A stretch of 64,000 nt of DNA from contig CP099848.1 of NCBI GenBank assembly GCA_030062745.1, forward strand, positions 9,073,501 to 9,137,500. The letters run 5' to 3'. Source of the stretch: Capitulum mitella. Lineage: Eukaryota > Arthropoda > Thecostraca > Pollicipedomorpha > Pollicipedidae. The position numbers and the translations under genes are program-made. Below, one piece after another: positions 26,401-38,400 of the stretch (positions are counted from its first letter, which is position 1; each line of letters opens with the position of its first letter). The notes under the pieces were generated by a model. The model saw nothing but the letters and a program-made list of their open reading frames with translations. It searched no databases and was not told the origin of the DNA.

Positions 26401-29400
26401 AGTTTAACACTTTTGTCGTGAATCGGAATGAGAATTGAAATCAACTCAGTTGGAAAAGTCAGTAAATCAGAATCAGGACTGAATGGGTTCCTGGTGCGAC
26501 AAATCATTTGTGAATCGACAGACTTAAAAAATCAATACATAATGTCAATGTACGTATTCAAGCATTTACATCACTTCAGTGCTCATGAAAGATTCCAATT
26601 TGTAATTGTTTGTTTTCTAGAAAAAGTGTTCTTTAGGGTTAACATTTCATTATTAATTTCGCCAATAAAGTGAATATTGAAGTCAGCATGTATTTTGTTA
26701 TGAAATGAATCAAGGTTGAATCAGTTCATTTTGATTTTGAATGCAAATCGAGCCGATTCGTTCAAAAACATGTAAATCCGATTCAAAGTAGTTCTCGATG
26801 CTGGGAGTGAAGCAGTGAATCGATTCGCCATAGGCGAATCAAACGCAAGATTGCGCGACCCGGCGTTTGGGCTGGTGTTTTCTCGCCTGTTTGTCAGAGG
26901 ACAGACACGCTCGACGCACGCTTCACCCCTCCTGACCGCGCACCTATCGGGCTCTGAGAGGTGTCGTCGGGCACGATCTGCTGGGCGCAGTCGTGTCGGC
27001 TGGCCAGGAACCGGTGTTCGTCAGACACGGGACTGGACCGGAGAGGAGATCGATCGGTGGAGCACGTCATTAGTCAGGGCCATAGAGCGGCCCGTCGCAT
27101 ATTTTGCCTCAGCTCCTCGGTCTCTTCTTTCGGTCAAGAAGAACGCAATCGATACGGCCGCTTCCCTGAAAACAGAATATGAGATGACCGAAATTTGGTT
27201 ATCGCGATTGACGGCACACGTATTGGATCTTCTTTGCGATGGTCTGCTATCAAGGAAAACCGGGGAATCTGCCCATCTAGATCAGCATTACATTGATCAC
27301 CGAAGCTGCCTGTCTTAGGGCATTTATACGACCGCAGAGGAGGCCTGTCATCTGTCATATCTGCCAGGAATGTACTGAGATTCGCTTATGTTCTGCGCGC
27401 GTTTTTATGACGGCGAGTATCGTAGCCGCCGAGGATCCATGCTCACGTCTCTGCTAAACGGACACACAGGTATCAGCGAAGACTGGAACTGGTGGTAGTG
27501 CATGTAGACTCCCATCCTCTCCTTCTCTTTGCATATTTAAACGTGGGTTGCTTGTTTGTTCGCTGGCCTTTTCCAGCCCTTGCTATAACGTATTCCGGTA
27601 AATTGTTCTGAATATGTGTCTGCGCTTCACAGGAGTGATCACCTTCATCAACTGCTTCAGCGTCACCTTGGCCACCAAAGTGCAGAATGTTTTTACCGCG
27701 GCCAAGCTATTCGCCATCGGCATCATCGTGGTCGGAGGAATGTACTCGCTGGCTGAAGGTATGTATTCACTGGCAGGTGTTGTCACTGCAACGTCTTGAC
27801 CTGGACTTTTGCCTACTGGGCCGGCATCAGCCTCTGGAAATAAGGACTCCTGCCGACAGACGTAGGGCATTATTACCTGGGCGCGTAGCTGGCAGCCGAC
27901 GAGATGCTCCGCCTGCGGTCGAGGGCATCTGACATTGTCAAACCCGTGCCTGATTTCACACGCTGAAACTGGACCTACCGTCGAGTATGTTATACGGTGC
28001 AAACGTTTTCTTTGTCAGTGTCCAATACCCTGATTATTTTCATTTGACGTCGGTGATTTCAGGACTTTAGGATGAGCTGAGGTTATTTCCTTCCAGGCAA
28101 TACTCAATACCTGCGACAAGGTTTCCAGCACACGACCACCTCCGTCAGCGACGTGGCCACGGCCTTCTACAGCGGCCTGTGGGCTTACGACGGCTGGAAC
28201 AACCTCAACTATGTCACCGAGGAGATCAAGAACCCGTCCCGGTAAGAGCTCAGAGGGTCTACCTCAGACAGCCGCTGCTAGGGCAGGCTTTAACTGTAAG
28301 AGGTTTGTGGCGGCGAGCAGTGTCGTGTGCTCGATAAAGCCGCTTACCTAATGGTTCTTGCGACGTTCAAGTGGAGCACTAATCAACCGTGCAGTGCCGC
28401 TCGTTGTAAGGATTAGGGGGTTACGGGATACTGAAGAGCAGTGACAGGCTTTTGCGCCGTCATGGTGATGCGAGAACGAAGGTTTCTGGTTTGGAGAGAA
28501 TTGCGCATTAAACCCATGCGCACGGCTTATTTAAATATGGAAGGCATTACCTGTCGGGTGTCTATCCCCATCCCATTCCAATGGAAACTCAGCTTGATGT
28601 TGGCTACATGCCAAGTATGCAACAGTGGACTAAATTTAGGAAGCTGGTGGTGGCACCAATGTGTGCCTCGTATGCCACCTTGACACCAGACTTGGCAGAC
28701 TGTGATTTGGTGTTAATGACTGAACTGAAATTCTTTGGGTATATAAAAGTCTCTGGGACATACTTTGGGTGATAAGGACCTTGATTATCTTATTCCTCTG
28801 TGACTTTGTTAACTGATAACAAATAACTATTTGAAGTATGCATATGGGATTGGACAGAATCGGTTGACTCACCAAAACATTTTTTTGAGAGGGAGGCAGA
28901 CCATGTAATTAACTTCCGACATGTTTTTGTGAATTATGGGTTTGATTTTTCTTCATTTCTTGTTGTTTCCTTCTCGGATTCAAGAAAACAAATGCTCGTC
29001 ATATGACGGACTTTTTTTTGTTACGTGACTTCATTAATGCTGATGATGCATGCATTATCGTCTATCACAGGTCATCGTAGGGCCTATTTTTGAAGTTGTC
29101 CAGAAGAGCAACGCCTTCGTTGTTTTCAACTTAAACCAAGAGAGAAAACACTTCGAAAGCCGTTTAGAAAAACACCTTTCTAAACGCCGTTTAGAAAAAG
29201 TACAAGTTGAAATGGTGATCAGGCGCCGCAATTTCTGGACAAAAAATAAAATAAATTGATATGAACGCCTAAATCAGAGATCCGATGCTTATAATGATTG
29301 TTTACGCCAAAGCCAAGACAGTGGGCGGACTTCCATAAAGTCACTGTGATTTCAGACCTTTACGCATGAGCCAATTATTGCACCTCATTTGCCGTTTGAA

Positions 29401-32400
29401 AAGTGTGGACATTTTTTTAGAACACAGATATTATCGCGACACAAATAGAATGAATCTCCCCGTGCTGAGCACAAATACGGCAAACATTGCACTCCATGAG
29501 CATAACTCATAATATGCAGAAGTATACACCGCAGAGCACGCTAACGCCACGCAGCCACATTCCAGATGCTCCGCGCTACACAGTGGTTTTAAGAGAAGCC
29601 GGAACTGTCCTGGCAGGCTGTCGCACGACACATCGGTACGTCTGAGTCTAAAAAAACCTGTATTTTGAAAAATAAATGGTATACAGAACGTGTCAAGTCC
29701 ACTCAAACACGGGGCGAAGGTTGTAAAAACACATAGTGTATTTAAGGTAACAAATGATTTCTAGTATGGTTAAAAAATAAGACGTCATGTTCATTACTGT
29801 GCGTGTTCATCGGTGTTTACTGTCCAGATCACTTTGCTCTGGACGAAATACAACAATTTCACACAAGAAAATATAAGCATCAAGAAAGGAAGCTGCAGTG
29901 ACTGATTCCACATCTTTGCAGCCTGATAGATCTGATCAGCGAACTTCAAAAGTGAATCCAAGTTAAATATGCTGTTTTGGGCCATTTCAAGGTGGCATGG
30001 CGGTACTTAGATTAAGGCATTAGGCTGCCAGGAACACGTTGCCACGTAAGCTGCAATCTCGGTCTGCTTTTATTGTAATAGGGCGACTCTGAAGAAAACA
30101 GTCACTTTTTCATGTTTGACCTGGCTTGTTACGCCATCAGTGGCCCAAAAGCAGAAAAGAGCATACGTCACAGGACTGCAAGACTCTGCGCTATCAGTCC
30201 GCGTTTGAATCAGCGGAATCGAACGACTGGTACCCGAGACAGACAGGGCGGCGTTTAACGACGCTCCCCCCCCCCCCGTCCAGTCAACGGAAGGCGGCGA
30301 AATACACCGGTCATTGCTGGGTTGAAATAACAACATGAATTGCGGTGTCAAAGCTGTCAGTTTATGAAACGAGGACATTATTTTCATTGTCAGATGTTGG
30401 GGTTATTCTGTCAGAACGGCCATGCTGTTATGTCTGTTGAAACAATTTATGGCTTACCTCGCTGCCGTCTGGCTTTAGGCCAGTGGCCTTCTAATCCCAC
30501 GGTCATGTGTCCCTGGTCAGGGTCGGAGCCATTCGTAACGTCGTCCAGTTGTGGCCAACCACCTGCCTTGTCTATCAAGGGAAGCTCGGAAACCTGCCAA
30601 GTAGCTGACTCACGAAACACGAAACACACGGTGTTCGACTTGGCTTTTAATCGGATTCATACTGTAGAGTATGGTTTAGTGTAGGAACCTTGGGTTTAGT
30701 GTGACGTGATGACGAGCATGTTGGATAGGCCAAGCGCAAGTGCCCGGAGGGCATTTTGTAAAATAATCACTGTCAAGCGCCTCTGTAACCTCTCAAAAGT
30801 TTCATCTTCCTTTTTATCAGGTGGTTCTGAAAGTCTTGCGTACTGAATAGCCATAGTGTGTTTGGTGTACAAAGTTTGAAAAGCATTTTTAGATGCCAAC
30901 GTTCATGCTTCCTTTGGTGCTCCTTTTAACAGAAAGCGTGCATAAGCGACATCTAGCCGAGCCACCAACGTCTGGTGAACTTCTGAAATATCGAAAATGC
31001 TTCTGTAATGTTTCTCGCTGTTGGAGACATTCGCTTCCAACGTACGCACATATTAGCGGGCCGGAAGCCCAGTGGTTCTCGTCGTGAGGTGGGCACGTGT
31101 CGTGCTGGCTTTCTGTAAGTGCCTTAATGCGGGCGCCGTTGCCCCTTGGCCGGGACTGCGTGCCGGCGATTGGCGCTTCTCGGTCCGGTGGGCGTGGTGC
31201 ACGCTGCCATCGTCTCGCCGTAACGTCCACCACCTTCGTGCCGTGCCGAACAGGAACCTGCCCCTGGCGATCATCATCGGCCTGCCGCTGGTGACCGTGT
31301 GTTACCTGATGGTGAACATCTCGTACCTGGCGGTCATGTCGCCCGTCGAGCTGTTGCAGTCGGACGCCGTGGCTGTGGTGAGTCCTCGGGCGCCCCGCGC
31401 ACCACTTTGGACGTCCAGACACCAGACGGCCGCATTCGGAGGGAAACAGCGCTACCCCCGACCGGAGACTGGCGATCAGTTTAATCCATCGACGGAGTAA
31501 CTGGGAGTCCTGTTTACCTCGTTTTGTGGGTTGTGACGTGCAGTCTTTTCTGTTCTCCTTCACTTCAGTATTTAACTTCGTATAGAAATGAAAACCGTGA
31601 TGTATACTTATGAAAAACTTGAGTGAAACCTATATGTTACAGGTAAACGTTTGTACTAATGCAATACATCATTGATTCTCAGATGTTGCACGTGTTAGAG
31701 AAAATTTACTTGTTTGTTCAGACGTCGATATTTTTGCACACAGCCTACTCCTAGTGCATTCGAAAATTGATTTTGCCGTTTGGGTTGGTGTGTTGTACCT
31801 GTCTGCTGCGATTGATAGATATAAAAGGATATGAACAGTTGATAGCGGTTTTGGCGTGAACCAACCCTGCCGATATGCAGGTTGCGTTACCTAGCTTTCG
31901 CTCGGTGATGTAATCTTTGCAATTTGTACCATATAGCCATTTTATTCTCGTGTCTCACGTTTTATTCTCGTGTCACACGTTGTAAGCTGTTTCCCAAGGA
32001 GTGGTTTCGATGGACTGTCGAGCCGAAACGAGCTTGGGTCTCCACCACGTACGGAGCCGCGCTCATTCTGTCCCTCTCCGTCTCCTGGTGTCTGACCGGA
32101 TCAGGCCGGTCGCTGCAGCAGCTGACCACTCTGCGGAAACCCGTCAGCTGTTTTTGTTCGTCGGTTGCCGAGGCAACCCGTGCGGTGGTACACCGCTTTC
32201 CAGTCAGGCCACCGGCCTTTGACCTTCCACGGACTCAGCCCTCTGTGTATGGGACGGGGTCCAGGATACCGGCTGGCCTGATATTGATTGAACATTCCTT
32301 AGCGATTTCCCGTCGCCTCCCGTCCATAATATACAAACCTGTTCTGCTAGGAGGCCAAACAAACAGCCGCTCGCGTGTGTCCGCCGCACTTGTTATGGGA

Positions 32401-35400
32401 ATTGTCGTGGAGCATGAGAATGTCGGCATTCACCATGCATGCCGTGTACTGTCTGACATCGGTACGAGTCCTGAATGTCAAATGAAAAGATTTATCGTGT
32501 CTAATACAGTCAACGCCATTTATGAAGGAGAACGTTTCCTGTCCCGGAACTAACACAGTTCAAGTCGTGTCGGCCATTGACCTTTTTGCAGTGGGAGCAA
32601 GCATCTGATTGGCTACCTGTCATAAACTGCGCACATGTAAACGTCAGCATTTCGAGCACGCGAAAATATATATGAAAAAGTGGCATATATTGTGCTAGGA
32701 AGCCTATTTGTAGACATTTAAATGAATGGGTGCGTTTGGTTTTTGGAATGTCGTGCCGGTTTCACCCATTATTGCAAGTTTGTTGCAATACAAGGGGATG
32801 GGTACGTTGACTTGAAATGCTCCGTCGTAAAATCGAACCACGACTGTTGATATCCCAAAGGCTCTTTTCATTCGATTCCATTCCATTCCTTTTCATTCCC
32901 TTCCAAAACCATTGCACTCCACCGGACTATATTGCGTACATAGCAGTAGAATGGAGCATTAGCGTAAATGAAGCGTTCCAGGTTCCAATTGCCTCATGTC
33001 GAACTTCAATAGGCCTGTGAAAGAACCATTCAGACGGAATTCACACCTGATTTCTGATACATGACAGACATATTCCTGATGTCGTTTATTACTGGGTTTA
33101 CCAGGCTCCCCGCTGGGCCCTTATCACCATAGCATGCCAGGAACCGTACGTTGAAAACGTGCGACGGGTTTTGAGTATGAACGAGCAGCGATTGATGCTT
33201 CTTTATCATGGGCATTGATGTGGCGGTATAGCACTGTGGTTGTGTAACAAACGCGGCCACCCGACATGTGAATGCATATGCAGGAAACGGTTTTGACTTA
33301 CCGGGATGCTTGATTTTTCGTGATAGTTAAGGTTTCGAATACGACTTTTCCAGACTTTCGGGAACCGCATCTTGGGCGTGATGTCGTGGCTGATGCCTCT
33401 GGCAGTCACCATGTCTACCTTCGGAGCCGCCAACGGCACCTGCTTCACCTCGGGCAGGTGGGTGCAGTGTCCGATTTCAGCCCTCTGCTCCGTACGTGAC
33501 GGAGGGGAACCTTTGCTGCCAGTCGTTGATGCGCTGTCGTGGTCAAGCGATGCTGTAAGGACGTGCTGCTTTAGACAAAGTAGATCGTGTGAGGCCTGGT
33601 GGCTGAAAATGTAAAATTAAGTGTGAGTGTTTGGTTTAGGTTTGATTTCTTGTCGGCTTTTTTGGAAGCTGTGAGCTCGTGATGGTTCCTGAATATGTGC
33701 AGGGTTCGTACGTTTGTAGAGACTGTGAGTTTGTAGACAGCTCGTGAGTTTTCGTAGGGCTCGTGAGTTTGCGCAGGGCTCGTGTGTCTGTGGAGGACTC
33801 GTGAGTTTGTGGGGCGCTTGTGAGGTCCTGCAGGGCTCGTGAGTTTGAGAAAGTCTCGTGAGTTTGTGGAAGGCTTATGGGTTTGTAGAGGCCTTGTGAG
33901 TTTGTTGAGGGTTCATGACTGCGCAGAGTGTGCAGTGTGCAGGTCTGTAGCAGTGTGCAGGTCTGTAGACGCTGATTTGCGCCGGACAGCCGTCGGCTCT
34001 TGGCACCACCTTATCCCTCCCCGTACCAGGGGGTGTTTGAAAATCCCCTCAGGTTTCTCCGGCATGGCGGAAAAACGGAAAAACACAGAGCCGCCAAATT
34101 TGCAATACCTTTTCTATTATTCATTGCACATATTTTGTCGAAATGTTAGCTCCGGATCAGGTTAGATCACTGACCTAGCTCAGGTCAAAAAGATCAACCT
34201 CCAAAAAATTTTGGCCCCCTTTAACTTTTTCGGGGTTGAACCGAGTTCGCTTAAACTTGCAGAAGTTATAGCATATGACTGAAGGTACAGTTTGTTTGTT
34301 TCAGATCGTTCGAAAAATTCCAAACCGTTGGTCTGAGAGCAGTTCAATTTTGGCCGCTTTTTGAGACTCTGTCTGAATTTGAACGGATTTTTGCGGGATT
34401 GCGCTTAGATATTATCAGCTGTATAGCCCCTCACGTGTACTAACATCATGTCACCACAGCACCCGTTACCTTGGCTCAGGTCATGACCCGCCAATATGGG
34501 CGCATGGTTATACCCAAACTTCTTGCACAGAATTACTAATTTGCAGTTATGCAGGGTTAAAATAGATGCTGAATTTGAATTTATGGTCCCAAATGATTTT
34601 ACCTCACACTGTAGGGCAAAACAAGCTCACTTGAGGTCATCCGGAGTCATAACCATTTTTAACCTGAGCAACTCACCGAAGAGTTTGTTGTGGCCTTGCA
34701 CGGGTCACTGCAATGTTTAAAACAATGCTAGAGATAAAACGCGGCAGGAAGGTTCCATTAAAAGAACATTCCTGGATGGTCATGTGCACCTTACTTATTC
34801 CTCCCCACGGCAGGCGCATCAAGTGGCGTCGGAGACCGCTGGACGGCGAGGTCATATGACCTCTGTTGGCCTCCGCTGACCTTTCCTGAACCCTGAAAGA
34901 TATTCCACTTGCCACGTGGACCCCGCTAAAACTTTACATTTCTCGACTCATCATTTGAAAATTTGACCTTAGTAGATCTCAGCTGGCCTTTGGTGCAACC
35001 TGAAATCGCACTCGGGATCTATAGTGTGTTTGGGTATCTCATCGGCACCCTCTTAAATTCAAAAAAGCCGTAAAAACATGTTCATCGGTAAGAAGAAAAA
35101 GAGAACGCGCATTTTACAAATGTACCATTTTGGAACGATGACGTGATCTGACTTGACGCTCGCTGAAGTTAAAAAAGAGGTACATTTACCTGAAAAAGAC
35201 TGTTTGTGTTACTAGCTATCGTTAAGGCCTAATTTGGGCCAAAATCTGGATTAGTTGCTGAGCTATTCAGAAACAAAAAAAAAAACAATAAATTTTGAAA
35301 TTTGTGGTTGTATTTCCCTAAAACTTTGGGCAGTTTTCTAACATTTTACTGGCTTTTAGCTCTACTCTTCAAGAGCTTTCCAATGATGCATTTTTTATTC

Positions 35401-38400
35401 TTCTCCGATGCATGGTTAGCGAGTTAGAGGGGGCGTTCAAACACCCCCCCCCCCCTCCCCGGTACGGGGAAGATGGATCTCACCATTTGTAAGGGGCGGG
35501 TAATGTCTGCCGTGGCCCGTGTTATCTAGAGCGGCCTTCCGGGTCTTAGTTGTCTGATATGGCCCGTGTGATGGTCCAGCGTGGGGTCGGATCGCGCCTG
35601 AGCCAACAGTGGGGGCCGCCGTGAACGGACTTGTCGACCCGAGGACAGCCGACAGGTCTCTGAGAGTCGGCCACGCTGCTGGCAGCCAGTCCGGTTTTCA
35701 ACTGAGTTCACACCGACCGTGGTGACCATGCACTTCCGTGCCAAAATATGAAAAACCTGACAGAAACGTGACGGGTCTATGGCAGGTCGTTGAAAATTGG
35801 CTTACCTGTTTTCAGCCCATCTGACCCTGCAATTGTTACCGGGGTTCGGTGGGAGGTTATCAACAGGATGCAGCACCCTGAAACAGCGGTCTTGTTCAGT
35901 GTCACTGCCTTGATCGTACTACGCTAATGCGTATGTGTGGACTATTACAGAAAATACCTTCAGTTTTTAATTAATTTTGTGGTTAAATGATGATGGTATT
36001 TCAATGAGGTTATAACCTCACTGAAAGGCTGGAAGGATCGAAACCTGGTGATGAGGTTATAACTTATCAAGTACTCGTGTTCCCTGTCGCGTGAGCCATA
36101 CAAAATTTAACATTCCAAAGACCTCTAAAGCTCCAAGGTCAGATTTGCTGCATGAATTTTCGTCGAAACCAAAGGCGTTCTGGCCCGTCTCGGATACCTT
36201 GTGTAGTCCTGGAGTCTTGGAGAGTATAAGTCTTGGAGATGAACACAAATGATCTGCGAATGTGAAGACCGGGCTTTTTAATGGGTTACTGGTTGGTGTT
36301 GCTAGTGGATTGTAATGCATTCTGGCGCTCTGATTATGTTCACTTGGGGAAAATATTTAAGATACCTCCTTTTCAGCACGTAACTCATCACTGCAGTAAA
36401 ATCATATTAAGTGAATGCGCGCACAAGGCACTGACCGCCCGTAATTGAACTCTGGACGTGCCTGGTCAGTATTCAGCAGGTGTACTGAGTCCAGCTCGAA
36501 GCTCCGGGAATGGCTGCAGCTTTGTCTCACCTACCCGTTTCCGAGGGGACTGGCAGTTAAAAACTGTAATGTTCCTCACATCATTGTCATCTCTGCAGTT
36601 CACCAGTCCTGGAAGCGTCACAGGAGTTGAAAATGTTGCACTAAAGCGAACCGAAATATGCCAAACTACTTTTTGCGCTTGATCATGCTTTCAGGGATGA
36701 AGAGGCACAGTTGGGCGATCGTTTAAGGGTTGTTGTGTCTCAGGGTGAATCCCCGATGACTGTCAGAACACACTGGCCCCAACAATATAGTAAAAGTGGG
36801 AGAAGGAACGGAAGGATGGAATGAACCATAAAAAACGTAAAAACTTTTCGATTGGGTGTGGCCTTTCGCCCTCTCCAAACCTAACTAGATAATCATCAGC
36901 TGTATGTCATCTCAGCCCGGTGATATGTTAAGTGGGCACGGAAGAACTCCTTGTTGTAGCCCATGAGAGAGTCGATATGAGAGAATCGGGGAGAACTGAT
37001 CACACTACAAATCTGCACATCTAATTTTGCCTTGACTGGTTTCATTGGAATATAACAAAATTCAAACTTTTTGCAGCCTACCTGATAAAACGATGCTGCG
37101 TGCAAGTGTGTTTTTTTCAAGCTGGGTTCTTGCTATAAATCGTCCCACTTTACTGTATCCGATGCTGAGTAATGATTTCTCGACGCTGCTCCAGGCTGTG
37201 TTACGCCGCTGCACGCCAAGGCCACCTGGTGGACGTTCTCAGCTACGTCCACGTCAAACGCCTGACGCCATCTCCCGCCCTGATCTTCAACGTAAGCTGA
37301 CACCTCCACCATCGTCAGAGTGGAGGGGGCGATTCCGGCGTTTTCTCCGCTGCTGATCGGAATTTACTTTTTTGGACTTCTCCTCTACCTTTTCCGCTGT
37401 AGCTTTTGTTGATGGTTTTCATACGTCAGTCTGCCTGATTATCTGTCCATGGTATAACTGCTAAGGCGTATCTTCGATTTTAGGAGATTTGTACGGCTAG
37501 CCACAGACTCCATGGTAGCGCATACATTCGTGTTTGTTCCTCTAGTCTTCCCTGAATACCACAGGTCCACTGGTCTGTCATTTATGGGCTAAGACCGAGC
37601 GTTACCAGACCTGGAACGGGCCGCCCCGCTCGCCCCGACGCGTCACGCCATGCCTCAGCTCTCGCCCGTCCGACAGGCCATCATCGCCATCGCCATGATC
37701 GCTGCCGGCGACATCGGCAGCCTGATCGACTTCTTCAGCTTCACCGTCTGGATATTCTACGGCATGGCCATGCTGGCGCTGATCGTGATGCGCCGCACCA
37801 AACCGGACGCGCCCAGGCCGTACAAGGTCGGTGACGGCGCCGGCTGCGGGCGCGCTGACGAAGCTCCTGTTAGCCCGGTTTACATCGGCACTCTCGGAGG
37901 CCGTGTGGCCAGTTCAGCCCTCACGGCGCCCAGTGGTTGATCATGGTGTGTGTCATTTTTTGGGTATTGTTGACTGGGTTTTAGTTATCTCACTGGCCCA
38001 TCGATGGCTCTTTGGAAGTCTTAGTTGAGAGAAGGAATCGTTTGAGACAGACATTTTCCAGGCGTAAGGGTTATGGGGTTATAGAAATACATTTTAAGAA
38101 AGAAGCAAATTACTGAGACTTATTTTAAAAAGGCAATTTCATCGCTTTAATGCAGTTTCGCATAAAACCCGTCAGGGGCGCAACCAGCGCGCTGCGATAA
38201 ATTCCTTCCGTCGCTGCCTGTGTTTTGTCACAGCGTCGTAGCTGCGATGAGGATTTCTATACACGATTATGAATGCAGTACGCTTTTAAAAATAGAAGCT
38301 GTCAAGATTGTGTTCGGAATGGAACGAAGCGGTCGAACCGAGCAGCGGCAATACTGTAATGAGGAAGTGTTAAAACTGCCCGTTGACATAAAAGCCAGAT

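Larger units (their letters stand above)
22807..27632 (+). other. Intron 4
   Basis: Non-coding. Holds a long TA tract, a 34 bp tandem array, GC-rich blocks at about 23500-24150, 24530-24960 and 26870-27130 without recognisable exons, and a GAATC-rich degenerate repeat near 26.4-26.85 kb. Confidence 0.7.
33458..37194 (+). other. Intron 8
   Basis: Holds a 19 bp tandem array, the TTAA-C element at 34011-35480 and a 16 bp palindrome at 36005-36020. The remainder is unremarkable. Confidence 0.7.

Noticed and set aside
26815-27318. 168-codon frame in intron 4
   Set aside because: Arginine/serine-rich translation of a GC-rich patch without any recognisable motif.
31924-32553. 210-codon + strand frame in intron 7
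   Set aside because: No recognised domain, no suitable phase for inclusion in the transporter, and amino acid composition typical of random sequence.
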